DNA of 64,000 bases, taken from NCBI GenBank assembly GCA_019113745.1, contig DXGV01000036.1, forward strand, positions 38,152-102,151, read 5' to 3'. The stretch's first letter is position 1; each line of letters starts with the position of its first letter. Shown here piece by piece: positions 1 to 8,132 of the stretch. Both the position numbers and the translations under genes were made by a program. The notes beneath the pieces were generated by a model. The model was not told the origin of the DNA and did not search any database. It saw nothing but the letters and a program-made list of their open reading frames with translations. The DNA comes from Candidatus Blautia intestinavium. Its GTDB lineage: Bacteria; Bacillota; Clostridia; Lachnospirales; Lachnospiraceae.

Positions 1-90
1 CATTGCTCCATGCCGGATGAAGAATTATATGAACGGACAGAAAGAGTACTGGAAAGAGGATTAAAAACACGTTACATCTCTCCGAAATAA
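1..90 (+). CDS. C-terminal end of an unidentified protein (partial)
   Basis: Frame 1 is open from the window edge to a TAA at 88-90 and gives the last 29 residues of a protein ending in RYISPK. The fragment is charged and looks helical. It is too short to assign a family. It is followed by the promoter of the LacI-type regulator, so it belongs to the preceding transcription unit. It could also be chance coding, but the frame has no stop and the reading direction matches its neighbours. Confidence 0.4.
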   Translation, partial: HCSMPDEELYERTERVLERGLKTRYISPK

Positions 91-126
91 TAAATGAAGA
101 TAAAGTTTATTTTCATAGGAGCCAAA

Positions 127-155
127 TTGACATATAAAAAAGACGCCAATATAAT
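127..155 (+). promoter_or_regulatory. Consensus promoter for the first LacI-family regulator
   Basis: TTGACA at 127-132 and TATAAT at 150-155 are separated by exactly 17 bases, a perfect sigma-A match. It lies 34 bases upstream of the ATG at 189, which has AAGGAG at 173-178. No copy of either locus operator overlaps it, so this regulator gene seems not to be controlled by those sites. Confidence 0.85.
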
Positions 156-188
156 AGATATAGAAAGCAAACAAGGAGAGGAACAGAC

Positions 189-1244
189 ATGGCTACAATG
201 ACAGATGTTGCAAAGGCGGCAAAGGTTTCAGTAATGACCGTGTCGCGGGTTTTGAATAATAGCGGCTATGTGAAAAAAGAAACAAGAGAGGCAATAGAAA
301 AGGCAATCGAAGAATTGGGGTATCGTCCGAATCTGGTGGCTAAAAGTCTGGTGACGGGAAGAAGCAGGCTGATTGCGTATGTTCTCTCTGATATTAGTGA
401 TCCTTTTTACGGAAGCGTCTGTAAGGGGGTAGAAAATGTTTGTTTTGCCAATGGATATACAGCTTTGATTTGTAATGCAAATACACCGAACAGCATTCAT
501 ACATATATAGACCGGATTATAGACCGGAAATTAGACGGAGTAATTTTTCATCACATGGCAGTGACAAAGGAACAAGTGCAGATACTGGAGGAAAATGGGA
601 TAAGATGTGTGACTGTAGATAATGAAATTCAGCTTGATAATATAAGCAGTGTAGACAGTGATGATTATATGGGAGCTGTAAAAGCTGTCCGTTTTCTGAA
701 AGAATGTGGATATGAAAATATAGGGTGTATTTGTGGAGAAGATAACCACTTAGATGATGCAAGGAAGTCTTACCTGGAAAAATATCAACATAAAATATGG
801 GAGGATCGTACTCGTGGATATATTAAGGGGATGAAAGACAATAAGATGATTCCAGCAGAAATATTCTATGGACGGGGATCGGCAGATATGCAGACAAGCG
901 CAGAAAGCGGAAAGAAAATCGCTTTGGAAATTATGAAAGCAGGAAAAAACATAGATGCATTGTACTGTCAGAGCGATATAATTGCCTCAGGTGTAGTAAA
1001 TGCTTTTTACCGGCAACATCTTCTGGATACGCCTATAGGAATAATAGGACATGATGGGTTGGATATGTGTTGTCTGTTTTATCCTCGTATTACAACTGTG
1101 GTACAGCCGAAGTATGAGATGGGAATGGAGGCGGCTGAACTGCTTCTAAAAAAAATTACAGATCCAGACAGTATGCCAGAACATAAAGTTATAGAGAGTC
1201 ATATATTTGTTGGTGATACAGCGTGTAAATGTAATAAAAATTAA
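189..1244 (+). CDS. LacI-family transcriptional regulator (first of two in the locus)
   Basis: A 351-residue DNA-binding regulator of the LacI/GalR family. The N-terminus carries the classic helix-turn-helix (DVAKAAKVSVMTVSRVLN, about residues 6-23) followed by the hinge region up to about residue 57. The rest is a periplasmic-binding-protein-like effector domain. The effector domain has a charged insertion around residues 195-215. It faces the M24 gene, whose promoter is followed by two copies of a palindrome with a central CG (1321 and 1410), the shape LacI-family dimers bind. From the canonical MTVSRVLN recognition helix I infer that this protein binds those sites. The effector is unknown, probably a sugar-like molecule handled by the neighbouring ABC importer. 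The family call is firm. Confidence 0.92.
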   Translation: MATMTDVAKAAKVSVMTVSRVLNNSGYVKKETREAIEKAIEELGYRPNLVAKSLVTGRSRLIAYVLSDISDPFYGSVCKGVENVCFANGYTALICNANTPNSIHTYIDRIIDRKLDGVIFHHMAVTKEQVQILEENGIRCVTVDNEIQLDNISSVDSDDYMGAVKAVRFLKECGYENIGCICGEDNHLDDARKSYLEKYQHKIWEDRTRGYIKGMKDNKMIPAEIFYGRGSADMQTSAESGKKIALEIMKAGKNIDALYCQSDIIASGVVNAFYRQHLLDTPIGIIGHDGLDMCCLFYPRITTVVQPKYEMGMEAAELLLKKITDPDSMPEHKVIESHIFVGDTACKCNKN

Positions 1245-1281
1245 AAAAATTAAAGAGCGTCACTTTTGCGAATAAAATAGA

Positions 1282-1310
1282 TTGACAAAAATAAAATAAT
1301 AGGATAATAT
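1282..1310 (+). promoter_or_regulatory. Promoter for the first M24 gene
   Basis: TTGACA at 1282-1287 and TAATAT at 1305-1310 with a 17-base spacer. Transcription should start near 1317, just before the first operator, leaving a leader of about 165 bases before the ATG at 1481. Confidence 0.8.
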
Positions 1311-1320
1311 TAAGATAAAG

Positions 1321-1336
1321 ATGTTAACGATAACAT
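1321..1336. promoter_or_regulatory. Proximal LacI-type operator
   Basis: ATGTTAACGATAACAT is a 16-bp palindrome with one mismatched pair and a central CG. It starts about 4 bases after the predicted transcription start, where a bound repressor would block initiation. It pairs with the perfect copy at 1410-1425. Confidence 0.7.
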
Positions 1337-1409
1337 AAAAGAAACTAAATAACATGTGAAGAAGTAAAAAAGAATGAGAGGTAAAACTCTCGTCTATTTT
1401 TACCATAAT

Positions 1410-1425
1410 ATGTTAACGTTAACAT
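1410..1425. promoter_or_regulatory. Distal LacI-type operator, perfect palindrome
   Basis: ATGTTAACGTTAACAT is a perfect 16-bp palindrome in the leader of the first M24 gene. Its centre is 89 bp from the centre of the proximal copy, which would suit a DNA loop or a roadblock. A small hairpin (GAGAG...CTCTC, 1376-1391) lies between the two sites. Confidence 0.75.
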
Positions 1426-1480
1426 CAAAGGCGCCTTTTATTGTGTTACTAATAAAAATAAGTTTAAAAAGGAGAATGGT

Positions 1481-2656
1481 ATGAAAGATATCGGTATTCC
1501 GAAATATGAATTTGAAGAGAGAATAAGGAAAATTAGAGAAAAAATGAACCAGAGAGCGCTGGACGCTGTATTTGTTTATGGAGATGAATACAGAAAGGAA
1601 AATCTAAGATATGTATCGAATTACTGGCCTATTTTTGAGCGGGGCGGAATGCTGTTGGGGCTGAATGGAGATCCAATTGTTTTGTGTGCTCCAGAAGGGG
1701 AAAAAGTAGCAAGGGAAATGAGTGCATGGGAAGATATCCGTCTGCTTCCGGATTTTCTTTGTGTAACAGTACCGGATGAAATTGAATATCCATATGCACA
1801 CTATACCAGTTTTAAAAAGCTGGCGAAGGAGCTTGGCAATGTAAATAGATTGGGAATTGCAGGTTTGGATGCCATGCCAAAAGGTCTGTTTGATATTATT
1901 TCGGAAGCTTTTTCCTGTGAGACGGAGGATATTAACGATATTCTGTATGAACTTCGACGGACAAAAAGCAACAATGAAATTGCCTGCCTAGAGGAAGCTG
2001 CCAGAATTGCAGACGAGAGTATGAAGGCTGTTATGGAAGCGGATCTGATTGGAAAGACAGAAAGGCAAGCCTGCGGCATTGCGGAGGGAACTGCCAGAAA
2101 GGAGGGGGCAGAGCATATCATATTCACTGTTTTTGGTTCAGGTGAAAGAACAAACACAATTGTTGGAAGGCCATCTGAAAAGATCATTGAGGACGGAGAC
2201 ATGATTATGCTGGCTTTAGCTGTTCAATATGAAGGATATGTCGCCACATGTGAAGCGCCATTTGCAGTAGGAAATATAAGTAAAGAGACAAGGCGTGTGC
2301 TTGATGTGCTTATAAAGGCAAGCGCTGCAGGAATCCCGTACTTAAAACCCGGGGTAAAAATGAAGACATTTGTGAAAGCGATCCGTCAGTATTTCAGAAA
2401 TGAAGGTTTGGAAGAATATGACGTATATCCACCTCTCCATGGTATCGGATGCGCGGAAGCAGAAAGCCCTTATCCGGATGAAAATACAGAGCAGGTTTTT
2501 GAAGTTGGGATGACAGTGAATACAGATATCAGTCTTTTTGGCTTGCCGGGAGGTTCCTGCAGAATCGAAGAAGGATTTGTTATTACAGAAAAAGGGGCAA
2601 GAACTTTGTCCCCATTTGTTAGAAAATATTGCGAAGAATGGATGAAAAATAAATAA
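1481..2656 (+). CDS. M24 'pita-bread' family protein lacking the two metal-ligand aspartates (creatinase-like)
   Basis: 391 residues with the two-domain layout of M24B proteins: a creatinase N-terminal domain (about 1-155) and a pita-bread catalytic domain (about 165-385). Aligned by eye to aminopeptidase P, the usual metal-binding aspartates are replaced by Ala245 and Thr256 in the block GDMIMLALAVQYEGYVATCE. The histidine block LHGIG (His320) and the late acidic block RIEE (about Glu363) remain. Creatinase has the same fold and works without metal, so a metal-free C-N hydrolase is possible, as is a non-catalytic binding protein; a true metallo-aminopeptidase is unlikely. The gene has AAGGAG 10 bases upstream and its own LacI-type operators. 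A paralogue lies at 9386-10564. Confidence 0.85.
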   Translation: MKDIGIPKYEFEERIRKIREKMNQRALDAVFVYGDEYRKENLRYVSNYWPIFERGGMLLGLNGDPIVLCAPEGEKVAREMSAWEDIRLLPDFLCVTVPDEIEYPYAHYTSFKKLAKELGNVNRLGIAGLDAMPKGLFDIISEAFSCETEDINDILYELRRTKSNNEIACLEEAARIADESMKAVMEADLIGKTERQACGIAEGTARKEGAEHIIFTVFGSGERTNTIVGRPSEKIIEDGDMIMLALAVQYEGYVATCEAPFAVGNISKETRRVLDVLIKASAAGIPYLKPGVKMKTFVKAIRQYFRNEGLEEYDVYPPLHGIGCAEAESPYPDENTEQVFEVGMTVNTDISLFGLPGGSCRIEEGFVITEKGARTLSPFVRKYCEEWMKNK

Positions 2657-2681
2657 AAGATAAGATTTTTCAAGAAAAACC

Positions 2682-2710
2682 TTGAATTATATACTCGAGT
2701 ATAGTATAAT
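2682..2710 (+). promoter_or_regulatory. Promoter of the ABC importer operon with an operator in its spacer
   Basis: TTGAAT at 2682-2687 and TATAAT at 2705-2710, 17 bases apart. The spacer is occupied by the palindrome TATACTCGAGTATA, so repressor binding and RNA polymerase binding would exclude each other. Confidence 0.85.
2690..2703. promoter_or_regulatory. Operator TATACTCGAGTATA, copy 1
   Basis: Perfect 14-bp palindrome with a central CG lying between the -35 and -10 elements. The same sequence recurs at 9321-9334 and, with one change, at 2717-2730. Probable target of the second LacI-family regulator (8133-9089). Confidence 0.8.
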
Positions 2711-2716
2711 CAGAAA

Positions 2717-2730
2717 TATACTCGAGTACA
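2717..2730. promoter_or_regulatory. Operator TATACTCGAGTACA, copy 2
   Basis: One mismatch to copy 1, with its centre 27 bp downstream, covering the start of the transcript. The tandem arrangement suggests tight repression. Confidence 0.75.
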
Positions 2731-2832
2731 TAATGAACGTATACATTTATAACGAAAGGAGGTACCAAAAGAAAAGACACAGGTAGAAAGATAACTGCAA
2801 ATTATAAAATGAACAGAAAGGAGAAGAGTAAC

Positions 2833-3861
2833 ATGAAAAAAAGAACAGTTACATGGATAATGGCATCTCTTATGGTACTGGCAGGTATGCCGGCTCAGAT
2901 AGTACTTGCTGAGGAATCAGAGCTCACGGATTTTACGATTGGGTATGCTGGCCTGGATGAATCGCAGGAACATCTTGTACCGGTGGGAGAAAATATCGAA
3001 AAAGTAGCGGCAGAAAAGAGCGAAGAGCTGGGAATCGATATTAAAGTGGTCAAGGTTGATAATGCCGGAGATGGAGCTAAGGCAGTTGAGAATGTAGACA
3101 ATTTAATTCTTCAGGGAATTGATGTACTGGTGGAATTTAATTCAGATGCTGCAGTGAATGATACAATATGGCAAAAGTGCCAGGATGCAGATATTCCTGT
3201 CATTGCTGTAGATATCCCGGTAGGAGACGCTCCATATATGGGCGCGAATAATGAGTTGGCAGGACAGCTTTGCGGTGAAGCGCTGGCAAACCTGGCAAAT
3301 GAGGAATGGGACGGACAGATTGATGCGATCCTTTTTGAACATACACCGGAAGCTGGAGAAACTGTACAGATCCGTATGGACAGCATCTGGGATGGATTGG
3401 CTGAAAATACAGATTATACACGAGAAGAACTGGAAGCAATGACAACGACAGTATCTATGGATGACGATGCTATCCTCGCACAGCAGTTATGTGCGGATTT
3501 CCTGACGGCAAATCCTGATAAAACTCACATTTTAATCGGATCTATCAATGATATAGGCGCGCAGGGAGCCTTTGCGGCAGTTCAGGCAGCAGGCCGGGAG
3601 GATGACGTATTTATCGTAAATCATGGCGTATCCGTTTCTACCAGAGAAAATCTTTATAATCAGGAAAACAGTGGTGAGACAAACTGTTGGAGAGGCGGAG
3701 TTTCTTATTTTCTTGAGCGATATGGCGAATATATCGTGCCTGGATGCATTGAACTTGTGCAGGGGAAAACACCTGACGCAGAAAGCCTTTTGATGGATCA
3801 TATCTATATTGATGTTAATAATATTGAAGAGTACTATCCGCAGAGCGAATGGGCACAGTAA
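2833..3861 (+). CDS. Sugar-type ABC transporter substrate-binding protein (RbsB-like)
   Basis: A 342-residue extracytoplasmic binding protein of the ribose/galactose (peripla_BP_4) type, which captures the substrate for the ATPase and permease further down. I place the start at the second methionine, 2833, because AAAGGAG lies about 8 bases upstream; an in-frame ATG at 2809 has a poorer site. The signal peptide (MKKRTVTWIMASLMVLAGM) ends in LAGM where a lipobox would read LAGC, so there is no lipidation cysteine and cleavage after VLA is more likely. The mature part begins with TDFTIGYAGLDESQEH, typical for the family. A stem-loop after the gene separates it from the rest of the operon. Confidence 0.9.
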   Translation: MKKRTVTWIMASLMVLAGMPAQIVLAEESELTDFTIGYAGLDESQEHLVPVGENIEKVAAEKSEELGIDIKVVKVDNAGDGAKAVENVDNLILQGIDVLVEFNSDAAVNDTIWQKCQDADIPVIAVDIPVGDAPYMGANNELAGQLCGEALANLANEEWDGQIDAILFEHTPEAGETVQIRMDSIWDGLAENTDYTREELEAMTTTVSMDDDAILAQQLCADFLTANPDKTHILIGSINDIGAQGAFAAVQAAGREDDVFIVNHGVSVSTRENLYNQENSGETNCWRGGVSYFLERYGEYIVPGCIELVQGKTPDAESLLMDHIYIDVNNIEEYYPQSEWAQ

Positions 3862-3895
3862 TTTCTTTTCGTATAAAACATCAGTAAATTGATAA

Positions 3896-3943
3896 GCAAA
3901 GCGGACACTTAGATGAAGAAAAAGAGCAAGGTGTCTGCTTTGC
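3896..3943 (+). terminator. Intercistronic hairpin, partial terminator or mRNA stabiliser
   Basis: GCAAAGCGGACACTT (3896-3910) pairs with the arm at 3928-3943, around a loop of about 17 bases, and only a short U-rich stretch follows. Such hairpins after binding-protein genes usually keep that mRNA segment more abundant than the downstream ATPase and permease. Confidence 0.55.
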
Positions 3944-3974
3944 TCATTTCTGAAAAAGAATTGGGGGAATTTAT

Positions 3975-5012
3975 ATGGCAGTAATGACTGTATTGGGAAA
4001 AAAAGAAGCATCTGAATTGGGGATTTGCGCACCTCATGAACATATTTTTATTGATATGAGCGTTTTTTTTACTCCGCCGGAAGAAATCGGTATGAAGAAT
4101 ATAGCGTATAATCCGGTTTCTATGGAATCTTTGGGAATCCTAAAGAGAAATCCATTTGCGGTTCTGGATAATGTACAGATGATGGATGAAGTCACGCAGA
4201 CAGAGGAAGTACTGGCATTTAAAAGTGCGGGAGGAAAGACAATTGTAGATGCATCTACAGTAGGGTTGGGCAGAGATCCAGAATTGCTTGCCCGTATATC
4301 AGCCCGTACTGGCCTTAATATTATTGCGGGAGCTGGTTTCTATGTAAAAGACGCCCAGAACTCAAGAACCTTAGAGATGAGTGTGGAAGAGATTGAAAAC
4401 CAGATTGTACGAGAGATAGAAGTGGAAATTGGGCATAGTGGAATTCGGGCAGGCTTTATAGGTGAGATAGGTGTCAGTCATGTAATGTATCCTTTTGAGA
4501 AGACATCGCTGACAGGTGCCTGCCGTGCCCAGGTAAGAACAGGAGCACCGTTGATGGTGCATATCAATCCCTGGTCCACGCAGGGTATCGAGGCAATGAA
4601 AATTATAAATGAGCATGGCGTCAGACCAGAAAAAACTGTGATTTGCCATAGTGATGTGGAAAATAGAGAGGACTATATTTTTAAGCTTCTGGATATGGGC
4701 GTTTATGTAGAATTCGATAATTGGGGAAAGGAAATGTTTACAGACCGATGGGATGTAAAACCGGGTTCAGGTAGGTTTGTCACAGATTGGGAAAGGGCTA
4801 TTCTGGTAAAGAAGATTGTTGACAGAGGATATGAAGACCAGATGCTTTTGTCTACAGATCTTTGTTTAAAATCGTTGCTTCATAAATATGGTGGATGGGG
4901 ATATGATCATATCCTGAAACATATTGTTCCCATGCTGGACGAAGTGGGAGTGACGAAAAAGCAGATAGATAAAATGTTGATCGAAAATCCAGCAAGATGG
5001 CTGGATGAATAA
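3975..5012 (+). CDS. Phosphotriesterase-family metal-dependent hydrolase (PHP/lactonase-like)
   Basis: 345 residues forming an amidohydrolase TIM barrel of the phosphotriesterase family. Visible metal ligands are His21 and His23 (APHEH), Glu164 in GFIGEIG, His196 (MVHINPW), His225 (ICHSD) and Asp295 (LLSTDLC). A glutamate where phosphotriesterase has a carboxylated lysine is known from the E. coli homologue PHP, so the site looks intact. Family members hydrolyse lactones or phosphate esters in the cytoplasm; the true substrate is unknown. The ATG at 3975 has GGGGGA 6 bases upstream. The gene sits between the binding protein and ATPase genes of a sugar-type importer, so it probably acts on the imported compound. 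Its stop lies 13 bases before the ATPase start. Confidence 0.88.
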   Translation: MAVMTVLGKKEASELGICAPHEHIFIDMSVFFTPPEEIGMKNIAYNPVSMESLGILKRNPFAVLDNVQMMDEVTQTEEVLAFKSAGGKTIVDASTVGLGRDPELLARISARTGLNIIAGAGFYVKDAQNSRTLEMSVEEIENQIVREIEVEIGHSGIRAGFIGEIGVSHVMYPFEKTSLTGACRAQVRTGAPLMVHINPWSTQGIEAMKIINEHGVRPEKTVICHSDVENREDYIFKLLDMGVYVEFDNWGKEMFTDRWDVKPGSGRFVTDWERAILVKKIVDRGYEDQMLLSTDLCLKSLLHKYGGWGYDHILKHIVPMLDEVGVTKKQIDKMLIENPARWLDE

Positions 5013-5025
5013 AGGAGGCCGGACT

Positions 5026-6519
5026 ATGGATGAAGCAATCTTGAAAATGCAGGGGATTACGAAGCGCTTTCCTGGAGTACTGGCATTGGATCATGTTAAT
5101 ATTACCCTGAATAAAGGCGAAATACTTGCATTAGTAGGAGAAAACGGTGCAGGGAAATCTACTCTGCTAAAGATTTTGTCCGGGGCGTATACGAAAGATG
5201 AAGGTACGATAGAATATCAGGGACAGGTGTTGGGAGTTTATACTCCGAAAGAAGCCATTGATATGGGAATCAGTATTATTTACCAGGAACTGGACAATTA
5301 CGGAACACTTTCAGTTACAGAAAATATTCTGGTAAATGCGATGCCACGAAAAAAAGGAAGTCTCGGTCCTATTGACTGGAACGCTGCCAGAAAAAGGGCC
5401 AGAGATATCATTGGACAGATTACGGATGAAATAGACGTGGATGCGCCGGTATCATCATTGACGGCAGCACAGCAACAATTGGTAGAAATAGCGAAAGCAA
5501 TGAGCCGTAATATGAAAGTACTGATCATGGACGAGCCTACATCGGCTTTAAACAGAGTAGAAACGGAGCAGCTTATAAAAATTGTAAAAGATCTGGCTTC
5601 TCATGGAATCAGTATTATTTATATTTCTCATAGAATGGATGAAATTTTCTCTCTGTCAGACAGAATACAGGTAATGCGAGACGGAAAAAGTGTAGGATGC
5701 TTTCAGACAAAAGAAGTGGACGAAGAGACTATTGTTAAGGAAATGGTAGGACGGACGCTCGACAGCATGTATCCTCATGTTCCACAAAAACCAGGAGAAT
5801 GTATTTTAAAGGTAGAGCATCTTAGTTGCGGAAAGGCAAAAGACATCAGTTTTTCCCTTCACAGGGGAGAAATTCTGGGACTGTTCGGACTGATGGGAGC
5901 TGGGAGGACAAGTGTTGTCAGAGGAATATTTGGAGACGCTTACGTCAGAGAAGGGCATATTGAAATGAATGGTACTTTACTGAGAAATAACTCACCTCAG
6001 GATGCCATAAGACATAAAATTGCATATGTCCCGAATGAGAGAAAAGTAGAGGGACTTATGCTAAGCGAATCTGTATGTTCCAATATCAGTATTTCGGTTA
6101 TCGGCAGATTAATGAAACATTTCAAAATCGACAGCAGGGAAGAGAAAAAAATGTCCGATCAGTGGATTAAACGTCTGGGGATACGGACGCCTTCAGGCGA
6201 AACAAAAGTAGAAACGTTAAGCGGAGGTAATCAGCAGAAAGTGGTAATTGCCCGTTGGTTGGAGACTGCGCCGGATATTCTGATTTTAAATGATCCAACA
6301 AGAGGAATCGACGTAGGGGCAAAAGCAGAAATCTATAGTCTGATGGAAGATCTCTGCAAACAGGGGATGGGAATTATTATGATTTCTTCTGAGCTTCAAG
6401 AAACGCTGTCTATGTCAGACCGTATTTTAGTAATGAGTGAAGGAAGAATGGCAGGAGAGGTAACAAGAGAAGATGCCACACAGGAGAACCTGATGAAATT
6501 AGCAGTGGGAGGGATTTAG
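5026..6519 (+). CDS. Sugar-type ABC transporter ATP-binding protein, double ATPase (RbsA/MglA-like)
   Basis: 497 residues carrying two nucleotide-binding domains in one chain, as in RbsA and MglA. The first has Walker A GENGAGKS, a degenerate signature (LTAAQQQLVE) and Walker B LIMDEPT. The second has a degenerate Walker A (GLMGAGRT) and a good signature LSGGNQQK. An asymmetric pair like this is normal for the family. The start is put at 5026 because AAAGGAGG sits 8 bases upstream; an ATG at 5005 lies inside the previous gene. It energises uptake together with the permease that begins two bases after its stop. Confidence 0.93.
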   Translation: MDEAILKMQGITKRFPGVLALDHVNITLNKGEILALVGENGAGKSTLLKILSGAYTKDEGTIEYQGQVLGVYTPKEAIDMGISIIYQELDNYGTLSVTENILVNAMPRKKGSLGPIDWNAARKRARDIIGQITDEIDVDAPVSSLTAAQQQLVEIAKAMSRNMKVLIMDEPTSALNRVETEQLIKIVKDLASHGISIIYISHRMDEIFSLSDRIQVMRDGKSVGCFQTKEVDEETIVKEMVGRTLDSMYPHVPQKPGECILKVEHLSCGKAKDISFSLHRGEILGLFGLMGAGRTSVVRGIFGDAYVREGHIEMNGTLLRNNSPQDAIRHKIAYVPNERKVEGLMLSESVCSNISISVIGRLMKHFKIDSREEKKMSDQWIKRLGIRTPSGETKVETLSGGNQQKVVIARWLETAPDILILNDPTRGIDVGAKAEIYSLMEDLCKQGMGIIMISSELQETLSMSDRILVMSEGRMAGEVTREDATQENLMKLAVGGI

Positions 6520-6520
6520 A

Positions 6521-7486
6521 ATGGAGAAAAGTACGGTCAGACATAATATTTTTAAAAACGGAGGAAGCGAATTTACAATATTGATTGCATATATAGGTTT
6601 ATGTGCAGTGTTTTCAATTTTGTCTTCAAATTTTTTGTCGATAAAAAATTTTATAAACATCGGAATATATTCTTCGATTATGGGAATTACTGCAGCAGCT
6701 ACAACCTTGGTACTTATTAGTGGTTGCATTGATATTTCAGTGGGATCTGTGATGGGACTGACTGGAATGATCAGCGCTCTGATGTTGAAACAGGGAATAC
6801 CGATTGTAATAGTGGTGGTTACTTCTCTGCTGGCAGGAGCTGCTGTAGGAATTCTGAACGGCCTTCTTGTGGCAAAAGGAAAAATTGTACCTATGATAGC
6901 CACTATGGGTACCATGTCTATTGTCAGAGGCATTGCATATCTTACTAATGGCGGAATTTCTATTGTAATCAGTGATCAGAATTTTACATGGCTGGGACGG
7001 GGATATATCGGGCCTGTTCCGTTTATACTGCTTGTACTTCTGATGGTATATATAGGTGTTTATTATTTATCAAAGTATACAGCATACGGAAGAAAGCTGT
7101 ATGCTACCGGCTCTAATCAAAGAGCGGGATATCTTGCCGGAATCAATACAGACAGAACAATTTTAACAGTATATATTTTAAATGGAGTATTTGCAGGACT
7201 ATCTGGCATTTTGATGGCGGCACAGTCCGGTGCAGGACTTCCAACGGCGGGAGATACATACGAAATGACGATTATTTCGGCCTGTGTGCTGGGGGGAACA
7301 TCCATTAATGGAGGAAAAGGTAATGTCTGGGGCACTTTGATCGGCGTTCTGCTGTTGACTACGATCAGTAATGGACTGACTATGCTTGGAATCTCCAGTT
7401 TTTGGCAGCAGATCATTAAAGGTACGATACTGGTAGTGGCAGTTTTGATAGACGCATGGAGAAATGGAAGCTATAAAAAAGTATAA
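6521..7486 (+). CDS. Sugar-type ABC transporter permease (RbsC-like)
   Basis: A 321-residue membrane protein of the BPD_transp_2 family with about eight to ten hydrophobic segments. It has the conserved motif of the family near the C-terminus (CVLGGTSINGGKGNVWGTLIG). It forms the channel for the importer encoded here. The ATG at 6521 follows the ATPase stop by one base and has GGGAGGG upstream, so the two are translationally linked. Only one permease gene is present, so the channel is presumably a homodimer. Confidence 0.93.
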   Translation: MEKSTVRHNIFKNGGSEFTILIAYIGLCAVFSILSSNFLSIKNFINIGIYSSIMGITAAATTLVLISGCIDISVGSVMGLTGMISALMLKQGIPIVIVVVTSLLAGAAVGILNGLLVAKGKIVPMIATMGTMSIVRGIAYLTNGGISIVISDQNFTWLGRGYIGPVPFILLVLLMVYIGVYYLSKYTAYGRKLYATGSNQRAGYLAGINTDRTILTVYILNGVFAGLSGILMAAQSGAGLPTAGDTYEMTIISACVLGGTSINGGKGNVWGTLIGVLLLTTISNGLTMLGISSFWQQIIKGTILVVAVLIDAWRNGSYKKV

Positions 7487-7522
7487 CTTGATAAAAAAAT
7501 ACAATGCAAAGGAGTAAAAAAG

Positions 7523-7894
7523 ATGAATGGAAAAAAGTCCTGGTATATTGTTGATGGATACAGACCTCCTGAAAATAAAGGAGGAGCGGAAGATTATGTG
7601 GGACATGAATGTATTATGATCTTAAACTGTAATGACGAAGAGGCTCACGTAGAGATTGACGTATATTTTCCGGATCAGGAGCCGGTAAAAGGAATTCCCT
7701 ATCAGGTTCCCGCAAGACGAATCAGGGCTTTCCGCACAAACGACAGGAATGTATTTAAGGATCTTGAGTTGGATGTTGGAAGACAATATTCATTAAATAT
7801 AAGAAGTGATGTGGATGTTGTAGTACAATATGGACGACTGGATATCAATCAGGACAATATGGCCTATATGGCTACATTGGGATATTCTGATTAA
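7523..7894 (+). CDS. ASRT-family protein (Anabaena sensory rhodopsin transducer-like)
   Basis: A 123-residue soluble protein that I recognise as the sensory rhodopsin transducer (ASRT) family. Hallmarks are the early W-I-V-D-GY-PP block (residues 7-16), GHECIMILN (about 27-35), the EPV...Y.VPARRIRAFRTND block in the middle and VVVQYGRLDI near the end. The family is a small beta-sandwich. In Anabaena the protein partners a rhodopsin, but most relatives occur in bacteria without rhodopsins and have been proposed to bind sugars or related small molecules. Here it is the last gene of an ABC importer operon, AAAGGAG lies ahead of its start, and a terminator hairpin follows. A role in sensing or sequestering the imported substrate is inference. 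No rhodopsin gene is in the window. Confidence 0.82.
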   Translation: MNGKKSWYIVDGYRPPENKGGAEDYVGHECIMILNCNDEEAHVEIDVYFPDQEPVKGIPYQVPARRIRAFRTNDRNVFKDLELDVGRQYSLNIRSDVDVVVQYGRLDINQDNMAYMATLGYSD

Positions 7895-7902
7895 AACTTA
7901 AA

Positions 7903-7955
7903 AAGGGATAAAATCTGCGGCCATTTGTTTTGGCGGACAGGAGATTTTATCCCTT
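7903..7955 (+). terminator. Stem-loop at the end of the importer operon
   Basis: AAGGGATAAAATCT (7903-7916) pairs perfectly with the arm at 7942-7955 around a 25-base loop. Only a short U-run follows, so termination may be incomplete. Confidence 0.6.
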
Positions 7956-8132
7956 CTTGATATTAGAAGAGCATATATCACAGGAGAAGGTACTGTGTGA
8001 TGTCATGCAAATAGAATATTTTTCCAAAAAAATTAGACTCGTATAGTTTATTTATGTTACTATATAAAAAGTACATGATCTTAGACACAGAACTTAAGCA
8101 AAGATGAAAAAGTAAAGTACGGGGGATTCTAT

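Noticed and set aside
7523-7894. A light-sensing system with rhodopsin
   Set aside because: No seven-helix rhodopsin-like gene is in the window; the ASRT-family gene belongs to a sugar-type importer operon.
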